Shown: positions 12,015 to 21,758 of the stretch, piece by piece
Layout: each line of letters begins with the position of its first letter
Numbering within the stretch: position 1 is the stretch's first letter
Source of the DNA: Akanthomyces muscarius
Lineage: Eukaryota > Ascomycota > Sordariomycetes > Hypocreales > Cordycipitaceae
Direction of reading: 5' to 3'
Assembly: GCF_028009165.1 (NCBI RefSeq)
Contig: NC_079241.1
Coordinates: 682,001 to 746,000, forward strand
DNA length: 64,000 nucleotides
Position numbers and translations under genes: made by a program
Notes under the pieces: generated by a model
Seen by the model: the letters and a program-made list of their open reading frames with translations, nothing else
The model's database searches: none
Told to the model about the DNA's origin: nothing

Positions 12015-12342
12015 TAATCAAAAAGAGCCGAGAATGAAGAAGAGAACTCCTGTAATCTTACCATTTGTTTGTTTTATTGAAACACGCACCACATGGTCTA
12101 TTCGCTGGAACCCTGTGAAATACACAAACTGTCTATTGTACTCTTGATTATATAGCAACGTTGTCTGGTATTGGAATTTCAAGGGCGTTTTGGATCCGTT
12201 GAATTGAATACACTAAATAATCTTTCAATCTTGAGCATAAAATCGTAGCTACATGAAAACTGTCCAACATAGGGAATAAAGCAAGTTGAACAAAAGATAG
12301 CGTCAGAGAAAAGCAAACCACCGCTCCTAGAAAGAATAACTT
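12015..12342. other. Convergent 3' spacer, ATG33 / ankyrin gene
   Basis: This AT-rich 328-bp gap lies between two converging genes. It probably contains both 3' UTRs and polyadenylation sites. No ORF or RNA gene was seen. Confidence 0.5.
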
Positions 12343-15300
12343 CTACTCTTCGTCGGTGTGGTGATTCTTGCAGTGGGCACACTTGGGGATCGCCTTCTCT
12401 GCAGCCCGATCACGTTCCTGGATGAGCCACTTGCCGGCGCGATGCAGCGATTCTTGCACAAAATCCGACAGCTTCTTGCTCTCGTCCTCGTCCTTGTCCT
12501 CTTCCTCGTCATCCTCGACGTTGCGGCTGTTGACGCTAAAGTAGCGCGACGTCACGTCGCTCTCGCTCAGGCGCCGCGCCACATCGTTGGCCTCGTTGAG
12601 GCTCACGAGGCGACGCTTGCCGGCGTGCTTGCGCATGGCCACGTTGCACAGATCCCACATCACTCGCTTCTCCAGGCCTGGCGTCTGCAGATCGTTGCGA
12701 TCCCAGTCCTTGGGGTTGTCGAGGCCCATGGCGCCGAGAATGCGCGCCAGCTGGTGCGGCGTGTACACATCCCCGAGACCCGACGCCTGGTACATGTCCT
12801 CTGCCTTTTTCTTGAGCAAGTCGTCCTGGGAGAGCTTGTCAAGTATAAATTCGCTCTGGTCTCGTTCTTTCAACGCCAGGGCGCTGCTCTTTGGATCGCC
12901 GTTGTGGTACGAGCGTCGATCGTTGGGGTTCTGGAAGATGTGCGTCGCCAGCTGGTCGTTGGCAAGCTCCGCGGGGGTTCTGCCCACTGCATTTTCACGG
13001 TACAGTAGCTGTGGCCGGAAATCGACGAGGCAGCGAATGATGGCTAATTGACCCTGAGAGATGGCACTGTGCAAGCACGTGTCACCTGCTCCGTTTAGCA
13101 TGTCCAGTTCCTCGCCATTGGAATACTCCAGGATGAGCTTGAGCATGGCGACAATCTTCTTGGCTGACGCTGAATTGTATTTGTGATTCGAGCAGCCCTG
13201 GATCCAGGAATGCAGCGGCGTTGTGCCGTTCTCTTTGAGATTTCTGCGCTGCTGGAACAAATGCCTGCGAAGATCAGAGTCCAAGAGGTTGAGCAAGGTT
13301 CTGGTGCGACAGACAGGGCTGTCCGGCTCAACAACTGCATGAACAATGTTTTCGCCCTTGTCGTTCTTTGTAGACTGGTCAGCACCAGCTGCTATTAGTA
13401 TCTTGGCGAACCCGACTCGCCCAAGCTGGCAGGCAATCATCAGTGGTGTGCATCCACCTGCAGCTTTCTTCTCCAAAGAAGCAGGACAAGTCTCGACCAA
13501 ATACTCCACAAGCTCGTTAGACTCAGTCCCGGGATTCGCCATAACAGCACAGTGAAGCACAAGTTCGTCTAAAATGAAGTATTAGTATACAATTGTGATA
13601 CCGGCTGCTGATGCAATACATACTGTCGGCACCAAGCCATTTCGAGATTGCTCGGTTGAATCCGCCTGGGGCGTCCATGAGGTGCTTAAACCGTGAGTCC
13701 TCCTTCGCTTGCTTCGTCTTCGAGAATTCGCCATAGAGTCGATGCGGAACATCGCTCAGGAAAAACTCAACACATTCAAGCCGTCCGCCTAGGGCAGCGT
13801 GCAGGAGCGGTGGCGTTTGAACGCCAGATGTTCGAATCACCATGTTGCGCCCGGCGGTTGCCCAATCCTTTCTGCAATCTTTGCATTAGTTCTGGTTTCT
13901 CAGGCGTTGTTTCAATGCCAGCATACCTCTTTTTGCCATACACAGTCAAGCCTTGGTAATATCTAGGCTTCTGCTTTACCTCGACACCACTCTTCTTGAC
14001 AAGGCTGTCTAGTGGCACTCCCGCACCTGTCTTTTTGATGATCTGGCGAAGTGCCTGAGTATTTCCCGACTTGACAGCCAAGATGAAGTCATTGTCATTG
14101 AATGTGAAAGTTGACTTTCTTTCCTCGTCGCCTGCCTTGGGAGCTTCGGAAAATTGCTGCGCCATATCCAACAGCTCTTTCAGACCAACCATGTCATCGT
14201 GCTTGATGACATGTGCGAAAAGAGTGCCATAGACCTCGCCATCTTTAAACACACCATTATCGAGTGTCCATACCCGGTGTCCAGCCATGAGCCGTTCAGC
14301 AGGCTTAGTATGCGACTTGACCTGCATAGAGACTTCGCCAATGTTGTCAATCGTGTACTTCTTGTCCACCTTCTCTGATACTATCCGAACATGCCTGTCT
14401 GAATTACCATCAGAGGAGTCATCTTCTTCATTATCGCTGTATTCGTCGTCGTCTTCGCCATCATTGTCGTCCTCCATCTTATATCGGACTTCGTCTTCTT
14501 CCCGCGGGGTCCACTGCGCTTGAATGATTTCGAGTACCGCCTTTGCAGTGCCATAATGGCCTCTCAGGAAAGCAAAAGAAAGTGGCGTGTGGTTGTGATT
14601 ATCGCGAATATCGGCCATAAGAGGTGGTTGGTCCTGATCGGGTCCCCACGGCTGAAGCGTCAAGGATTTGATCTTGCTGATATCGCCTTGCCATGCTGCC
14701 TCCATTCTATTTCGGGTCAGTACCAGTTAAGAAGTGTTTCGCTGCATAGTTGACAAACTTACAAATTGATGTATCCTTGTCGTCTACTGTCTGTCATGTT
14801 GCGGTCGTTGTGGAACCACAGATCGAAATTGTAGACTGGATCCTTTTCTTTCTCAGTTGCGTCATAAAATCGGTTGCGATTATTCTCCTTGGCTGTTTCA
14901 ACGTCGGGGTGCAATTCAGCGAATGTTTTTGCTCCAGCATCGATCATTGCTTTCTCGATCTTTTGCAGCTCGGAAATTGCTGAATCTATAGCCTCTTGCT
15001 TCTCGTCGGCACCGCCGCGGGCATCGATTTTGTTGGACTGCTCCTCGTAGTTTTTGAGACTTGCCTCAAATTTCTTCTTCTTGTTATTGATGTCATATGA
15101 CACAAGTGTATGAAGATATGAGCCGGGTGTAAGCTTGGCCAAATATTCGTCCATCCCAGGGAGCAACTTGGGCTTCTCCAGAGATGACGAGATCTTCTCC
15201 TCGGGCTTCTGCAGCTTCTCGATGATGAAGCGAAGAACGTCGAGAATCGATTCTCCCTTGTTGTAGGACCTCATATAAGTATTCTCCAGCAGTTTTTCTG

Positions 15301-18138
15301 AATTTGGCGTAAGGCTATTAACGCTCGCTCCGCCTTCGATCAATCGAAGAGCGACATCGGCGCTTGCTGCTCTCACTGCACAGAGCAAAGGTTGCTCAAC
15401 ATTTCTCTTGAAAGTCTTTTTGTTCTCCTCTAGGTTGTTGCTCGAAAAGTTCATATCAGTAGAGACTTGAGAAGCCTTTAGCCATGTATCAAAGTCAATC
15501 TCGGGCCGTGCGCCGATATCGAGAAGTTTCATTGCCATGATGCTGTCGCCATTCTCAATAGCGACCTGGAGCGGGGCCTCCACATTCATGTTCCAAGAAT
15601 ACCCCGACATCAATAGATGGTTGACTGCAGCTTTCGCGGCAGCTTTGTCGTTGGTCAGAAGCAAGTCTATCATTTCAGATTTTCCACTCTTCAGATAACG
15701 ATGGAAGGCGGTGCATCCGCTGCCTTCAGCTTGCGAGCACATGGCTCCAAGCCTCAGCAACAATCCCGCCATGGACTTTGCCTTTTCAGGTGGCAGAGAT
15801 AAAGCAAGCACAAGAGTGAGAATGGCAGCGTTCTCGTAGTTCAAAAATTTAACAGGGAGAATAGAATCGGCGCCGTACTAGGAACAAATTAGGCAAGTAA
15901 AAATACCAGTGTGTAGACGGAACTTACATCGCAAAGGAGTTCGACAATATGCTCATGACCCTCAGCGATAGCCAGATGAAGAGGAGAGCAGGGGATATCC
16001 CACGCCAAAAGGTCGATATGGTAGTAGTCTGGCTCATCCTCGGACTCTTCGGGAATGCGATCTTCACTGTCATTGGTACTATCTTTGACTTTGACAAAGG
16101 AGCCGGTAGCTACAGAGACCACATCGATGGTGGTCTCTGGAGCCTCAACCATCTCAACGTCCGAATCCTCATCTTCGCTCTCAGATTTCTCGCCGTGGTT
16201 CTCCGATTCTTTGGTCGTTGTTTGGGTCTCGCTTTTGGCGGTAGTTGTTTGCTGCGACTCGGATTTCTCCGCTCGTCGCTTTCTGTCTTGCTTGTCGTTT
16301 TCCTCTTCCTCATTGCTGATACTCTTTTCCATCAGTGTCTTGACTATTTCGGAATTGCCGCGAGCCGCGGCAAGATGAAGAGCTGTCTTCCCGTCCGCTA
16401 GTCGAGCAGTCAAGCGCGCTCCATGATCAACGAGACATTTGACAACTTCAGGAGTGGATGAGGTAGCAGCCAGATGAAGAGGCGATCTACCCGTATAGTC
16501 TCGTTGATTTGGGTCGGCGTCTTCTTGCGACAACCAGTTCAAGACATCTTCCAGATCGCCATCAACAATTGACTGGCATAGTCGCGCAGTATTACCCACG
16601 TACGCCATGTCAGTCCAATCTTGCTCTGTCAATGGGTTGAAGGAACCAATTTGCTGTCGGCCAGGGTCATCAATCATGAACGAGACCTTGCCAGAAATGT
16701 AGATCTCCTTTTCCTTTTCAGCAACTTCAATCTCCTCTGACGTGACAGGTACCGGACAGCTGCCGCAACAATCTTCAATCACATCCTCAACTCGACCAAA
16801 GAATGCGGGGTGCCGATGCAGGTAAACATTGCGGTCCTTGGATTGATTCCATTCTGCATTTAGAAGTAGATCTCTGGTGTAGCAAAGCTTCTCGATGCGT
16901 TTGGCATGGAATTTTTCTCCATACGGTACCGTGAAGGTATGGTAGTTGCTGACGTCTTCCTCCGAAAGCCAATCGGCGACTTCATCCTCATGGTTGCCTT
17001 TGATGTTTCCGAATAGACGAAAGTTTTGACGGTAAATTTGGGGTCTGCCTCTTTCCTGACGTCTTTTGTTCTGATAGGTCTCTCTTGCCGAGCTGGTGGG
17101 CAGCCGCTCAAGAACCAGAAGACGAGCCAAACCAAGGGTTCGCTGAAAGCTTCTTTCAAAAATAGTCGGATCAACTCGCTTGCGGTCCAGGTCTGCCCAA
17201 TAGACCTCGAAATTTCGGTGGGAATATTTCGAAAGACGATTCTCGTAGGAGGGGCTTCGACGACTTAAATCGACGTGATTGACCTGGGTGACGAAGCTCC
17301 CAAGCGCACGAGGCGTCACATAGACTTGCTTGCCATCATACGCTCCTCCCGCCGCGTCAATATCGAAGCCAGTCAAAATTTCACTGACTGACTTGTAAAC
17401 ACGCAGAACAATCTTGGGCGCAATATTAGTAAATGCGATTTAGCGGATTCTAGGATTTTGACGAACCTGAACATGGCGGACGGGGTATTGACTGGCAATC
17501 GTGATGGCATACTTTGTGCGCACCACTGTGACCTCGCTAAGAATAGCATCGCGAATGGCTTGTTCAATCTTCTTGATTTTCTCAATGGCTTGATCGTGAG
17601 TAAGCCCGTAGAGGAACAGATCCACGTCTGATGCGGGGCAGAACTTTTCGTGGTAGTATTCGCGGAGCTTGCGCTTGTTCACATTGAAAGCCTCGGGAAC
17701 AGGCAAGAGACAATTGATGACAGAAGAGCCAGCTGCAACAACGTTGCTCCAGTCGAGCTCCGACAGGGAGGACTCAGAGAAGATATTAAAGTTCTTCTGG
17801 AACTCACCAATGCTGCCAACAGTGGCGGGAGAACCATGGGCTCGGCGCTGTTCGTCAGGAAGTGCCATAATGTACTTGGACTTTTCGTCTTCAGACTCAG
17901 AAGCGAGATCTCGAGCCCGCGTGGTGATGCGGCTGGTATCATCCGTGAAGAGAGGCAGGACGTTTATGTGCGGGTCATTCAGAGCAGGGTTTTGGCGGTC
18001 CTGCGCGAAGACACCACGAAGTCCTGCTTCATACTTGCGATAAGGCTCCATGATCTCGATCATGGACTTGTTGGTGTTCTCGGAAATGTAACGAGCAAGC
18101 TGTCCGTGAGGGACAGGTAGTTGCGGGAGGGCTTCCAT
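12343..18138 (-). CDS. Large ankyrin-repeat protein with NTase-like N-terminus
   Basis: This belongs to a conserved family of large fungal ankyrin proteins of unknown function. I assembled six exons on the minus strand: 18138-17467, 17412-15928, 15877-14763, 14706-13927, 13871-13624 and 13568-12343. Together they encode 1841 residues in one continuous frame, through five GT-AG introns of 50-56 nt. The ATG at 18138 (MEALPQLP) is the first in frame; the GTG at 18237 is not used. Residues 131-247 carry a pattern like a nucleotidyltransferase fold: VVAAGSSV (133-140), ASDVDLFLYGL (169-179) and LTGFDIDAAG (237-246). Ankyrin repeats with GRSPLHLAA and GKTALHLAA cores lie near 497-590, another near 698-735, and more in the middle and C-terminal parts. 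Acidic or Lys/Glu/Ser/Thr-rich linkers separate them (about 590-690). No transmembrane or signal segment is seen. Function is unknown; scaffold or enzyme are both possible. Confidence 0.9.
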
Positions 18139-19288
18139 AGCGGGCGGTGTTGGTGGCGGTGACGATTGAAACTGAAGGAAGAATGGAAGCTGATTGACGG
18201 AATTCGGAAAGAAATTGACAATTGAACGAGACGGCACTGATGCGTATAGGGACGATTGAGGATATGATCAGCTGGATGCGCTAGCCTCGTTGAAGCATGA
18301 AGTTCAGTTGGCAAGTCGCGAGGAGAGAGTGCATTTATAAGTCGCCTTGGCTGTCGGCTCCTAAGGCAGATTTCGAAACCCCAATGGCGCGTTAGCAGAT
18401 ACAATACTAGGCGAAAACGTATGCAATTCGGCAGTCCTGAGGCTTTCTCAGCCAGCGGCCGGGGCAAGCTCCACAAGCTGGAGCTGAAAGGACGCCGTCG
18501 CAGCGTGCTGCCTATCAGACCTTGAACAAGACGCCACACTAGTAGGCCGGTGGTGAGGAGCTTGAACGCTTTTGAAGCAGCCAGTGGAGCTGTTGCCTAT
18601 GATCGTGCAACTGACCGCCGTCTCGCTGCGGCTCTGAACCTATCGGGACCAGCTGCAGCCTAGTGCAGCCCTGAGGTAGGCCAAGACGGGCTAGTACAGA
18701 AATGTCATGTTAACGAAGGCCAACAAAGTTGGTAGTGGATAGTAGATGCTTGACCGAAAGGATTCACGGCCGGGAACACGAAAGGATTCAACGTGGCAAA
18801 GAAAGTAGTGGGCGTGTTGCGAAGGTGAGGTTTCGATTGGTAACTGGCAGATGATAGAGGACAATTGGCCGCCACCAGGACTGTTGCCTGCTGCAAACGC
18901 CTTAGAATCAATCTTCGTTTTCACACCGGCAGACGCCAAAGGAAAACGAAAAAAATAATAATTCAAAACGAAATCCCTAGAATAAAAGGGTATAATATAT
19001 ATATTCCTATATTTATATGTGTTTTGAAGAGGGAAACCCATTACATTGGAACAGTCGCGTGAGCCTTGTAATTTAGGGGTGATCTGGTCCTTCTGGAGGT
19101 TGGAGTACCAGCCAAGTAACAAGTAAAAGAATAAACTCAAAGCTTTTTTTTCCACATCACAGTATTGAATGCAACTTGATTGAAACTAAGTCTGATTTGA
19201 GTTTGCCATATTTTATGACGATACAGACAGTCGAGCCGCTGGAGGCGATGGTTATGGGCTCCATCAACCGAACACAAATATATACATT
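18139..19288. other. Spacer upstream of ankyrin gene, downstream of hydrolase
   Basis: The left part is the ankyrin gene promoter. Around 18950-19020 the sequence is strongly AT-rich and probably holds the 3' end of a transcript or simple intergenic DNA. The minus-strand frame at 18691-19155 has no recognisable domain and is treated as spurious. No RNA gene was recognised. Confidence 0.5.
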
Positions 19289-20227
19289 CTAAACGAACTT
19301 GGTAAACCACTCCACCATGCGCTCAGGATTTTTCGCAAAATAGTTGTATCCGTCAAATCTGCGTGTGCTATTCTCGATCCAAATTATGTCCTTCTCGCTG
19401 GATGACAAAGCGTCAAAGATTTCCTGCGTGTCCTTGGTGTCGATCAGACAGTCGTTGCGGACTTGGGCGACCAATGTCGGCACCGTGACATTTCTGGCCA
19501 GAGGGATCGGCGTGAGCTCCTTGAGCCTGAAGCCCGTGAGGTCGTGGATGCGCTTGTCAAACGCAGTAACGGTAGCCTCGACATCAAGACCGGCGTTCTT
19601 GGCGCCCTGCTCCACGAAAGCATGGCCCGACACAGCCTGCAGCAGAATCATGGACTTGATGTCGTCGCCAAAATAAGATGGGAAGTGCGACATGGCATGG
19701 ATGGTTGAGTTGCCGCCCATGCATCGGCTGAGGAGGCCAATGGAATTGTTCTTTGTCTCGGGTCGCTTCCGCGCATAGAGCAGCGAGCCCACAACATCGC
19801 GAGCTTCGTAGTACCCCAGTGCGCCGCAGACACCGCCGGACCCTTGCGCTGAGATGCCGTGGTTGCGGAGATCGTAAGCTATGATGCTGAAGCCCGCATC
19901 GTGGAGAGCCTTGTAGTCGGGCAGGAAATTGACCTCGAAGCCTCCAAAACCATCGTAACCATCTAGATGGCCAGGATAGCCATAGCGGTTGCAGGTCATG
20001 GGGTGATTGGCAATGATGAGCTTTTGGGACTGGGGGGCGGGGATGAACCAGCCTTGCAGTACCGTCCCATCCAGCGAAGGAAAAAAAATGTCTTCGTAGG
20101 CCATTCCGTACTCCGATGGCCGACGTAGGATGGGCGATCTCTGCCCATTCTTAAAGAGCTGCGCATAGCTCTCGATGAGCTGCTGCATTGCCTCTGGCTG
20201 ATTGGTTTCGGTGTTGGTGGAGCTCAT
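19289..20227 (-). CDS. Alpha/beta hydrolase with cysteine nucleophile elbow
   Basis: This is a 312-residue single-exon alpha/beta-hydrolase-fold protein, probably cytosolic because no signal peptide or membrane segment is seen. The start is the ATG at 20227 (MSSTNTET); the longer frame begins with a GTG. The fold is shown by strand motifs LIIANHPM (about 70-77) and SIIAYDLRNHG (about 114-124). The nucleophile elbow reads LSRCMGG, which puts Cys169 where esterases have Ser. The acid is probably Asp259 or Asp263 (VRNDCLID). The region that normally carries the catalytic His reads STRRFDGYNYF and has no His. Cys nucleophiles occur in dienelactone hydrolases, but substrate and even activity are unknown here. 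Twin CGGCCG palindromes lie about 150-190 bp upstream. Confidence 0.85.
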   Translation of the reverse strand: MSSTNTETNQPEAMQQLIESYAQLFKNGQRSPILRRPSEYGMAYEDIFFPSLDGTVLQGWFIPAPQSQKLIIANHPMTCNRYGYPGHLDGYDGFGGFEVNFLPDYKALHDAGFSIIAYDLRNHGISAQGSGGVCGALGYYEARDVVGSLLYARKRPETKNNSIGLLSRCMGGNSTIHAMSHFPSYFGDDIKSMILLQAVSGHAFVEQGAKNAGLDVEATVTAFDKRIHDLTGFRLKELTPIPLARNVTVPTLVAQVRNDCLIDTKDTQEIFDALSSSEKDIIWIENSTRRFDGYNYFAKNPERMVEWFTKFV

Positions 20228-20919
20228 TGTGAGAAACGTATTAGTAAACACTGAGGAGAATGGTGATATTTTAATGAAGGAGCAGTAGAGGAAAGTAATT
20301 CCACCAGCGGTCGGAATTATAGAGACTTTTATAGTTGAGCAATACAGCGATACTCTACTTTAGAGCTCGATTTCATCGGCCGATGTTGATCGGCAACCCG
20401 CAAAGTTATCGGCCGATGCCCTTCGGCAGATTGTACTATCTTCGGCCCCATACGGACTCTGTAGCACCAGCCAATCACCTTTGCTAAGCACCCTCACTAA
20501 CTGCCAATTTGGCATTGACTTTTGACATGTGTGGCTAAACTCTATAATTTTCAACATCTACAGAGACTTCAAATTTTGCATACCGTAGGATATAGCAGCG
20601 CCCGAGTGCAGATCCAAATTTACTTGAGATGCGGCCCAGTATCTACTTCAAATACTATCTAATGCTAAAGGAAGTAGTTCTTGGCGTGGATCGCACGTCC
20701 TGTTCGACACCCAACAATGTACTGCAGACAAAGCAAAAAGGAAAACAAGCACCATGGTATAGGCAAATTACTCTATTTTTTTTTTTGGACACAAATGGCA
20801 CCCTCTGTTGCATTAACACGCAAATACTTGATTTCATAACATCATAGAATTTACGCAATATATACACTTGTGACTATATACAAATTATACTCGTTATAAA
20901 CTTGACCATGGCCAAAGGC
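20228..20919. other. Spacer between hydrolase and cutinase genes
   Basis: The spacer includes the hydrolase promoter with the twin palindromes and, at about 20840-20919, the AT-rich 3' flank of the cutinase gene. No further ORF or RNA gene is supported. Confidence 0.5.
20374..20417. promoter_or_regulatory. Twin CGGCCG palindromes (candidate operator)
   Basis: CATCGGCCGATG at 20374-20385 is a 12-bp palindrome. A second ATCGGCCGAT follows at 20408-20417, with centres 33 bp apart, about three helical turns. Extra TCGGC half-sites lie beside them, near 20390 and 20424. Paired CGG/CCG triplets are the usual target of Zn(II)2Cys6 regulators. The site is about 150 bp upstream of the hydrolase ATG on the minus strand. 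The sequence pattern is certain; the function is inference. Confidence 0.5.
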
Positions 20920-21758
20920 TCAGATCTTCGATGCCAGCCAAGCCGCGGAAGATGCGGCATCAATGGCATACGTGAGATGCTGGGGCAAGATGAGAGCGCC
21001 CTGGTTGCAGATGTCGTCGCCTTCGTGGCACACGACGTGCACCTTGCTCGCGTCAATGTTGGCCACGGGCGTGTGGGACATGGGGTCGCCAAAGATGACG
21101 GCGGCGCTGACATTGGACATGTCGCCACCCAGCGCATCCGCCGCGTTATGGACCGCGAAGCCGCCTTGCGAGTAGCCGCTGATGACAATCTTGGTGTTCG
21201 GGCAGGCAGCGCGAGTATCACGTACAATCTGGGCCCTTTTGTTTTGTTTTGACAACATCAGTATATACACAACATTTATCGAGTTTGAGATGCGGAGCAC
21301 TTTGTGCCTTGGCCGACTTACATGGTCTGGCCGGCGGCCTTGTCGGCGCTGAGATACCCGTCGATGCTGGCCGGGTAGGCAACGCCCTGGACGTTGAGGC
21401 TCTTGCCACCAATCGCGGCTGCGACGGCGGCGAAGAAGGGCGGCCCGACGAGGATGCCAACGTTGCCGGGGTCGCAGGTGCCGCGCGCATAGACAATGGT
21501 CACGTCGTCGCAGCCGTTGCTGTTGGAGTCGGGCAGCAGCTGAAAGGCCTTGCCTAGCAGGGTCTCGCCCTTGCCGATGATGGAACAGGCGTCCTGGAGA
21601 GCCATCTGGCCGGGGAAGTAGTTGAGGATGGCATTGATGAAATTGTTAATGTCCACGCCACGCTCCGCCAGTTCGGAGTAGTCATGATCAAAGGAGGTGG
21701 GCACGGCAAGGGCGGCGGTGCCAAAGAGGGCAGCCAGGAGCAGGCTGAGAGGTTGCAT
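20920..21758 (-). CDS. Secreted cutinase
   Basis: Cutinases are small secreted serine esterases that cleave the polyester cutin and related esters. Exons on the minus strand are 21758-21322 and 21235-20920 (250 residues), with an 86-nt intron inside the codon for Met146. The start is the ATG at 21758 (MQPLSLLL); a TTG further upstream is not used. A signal peptide spans about 1-19 (LLLAALFGTAALAVP). The nucleophile motif GYSQGG contains Ser168. The CHEGDDIC motif supplies Asp219, LPQHLTY supplies His232, and paired cysteines fit the disulfides of the family. The length is typical. The gene lies alone beside a hydrolase gene and next to a 4-kb empty region. Host-surface degradation or saprotrophic use is possible; the sequence does not decide. 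Confidence 0.95.

Noticed and set aside
18691..19155. 154-codon minus-strand frame between the ankyrin and hydrolase genes
   Set aside because: AT-rich chance frame with no domain and no splice partners.
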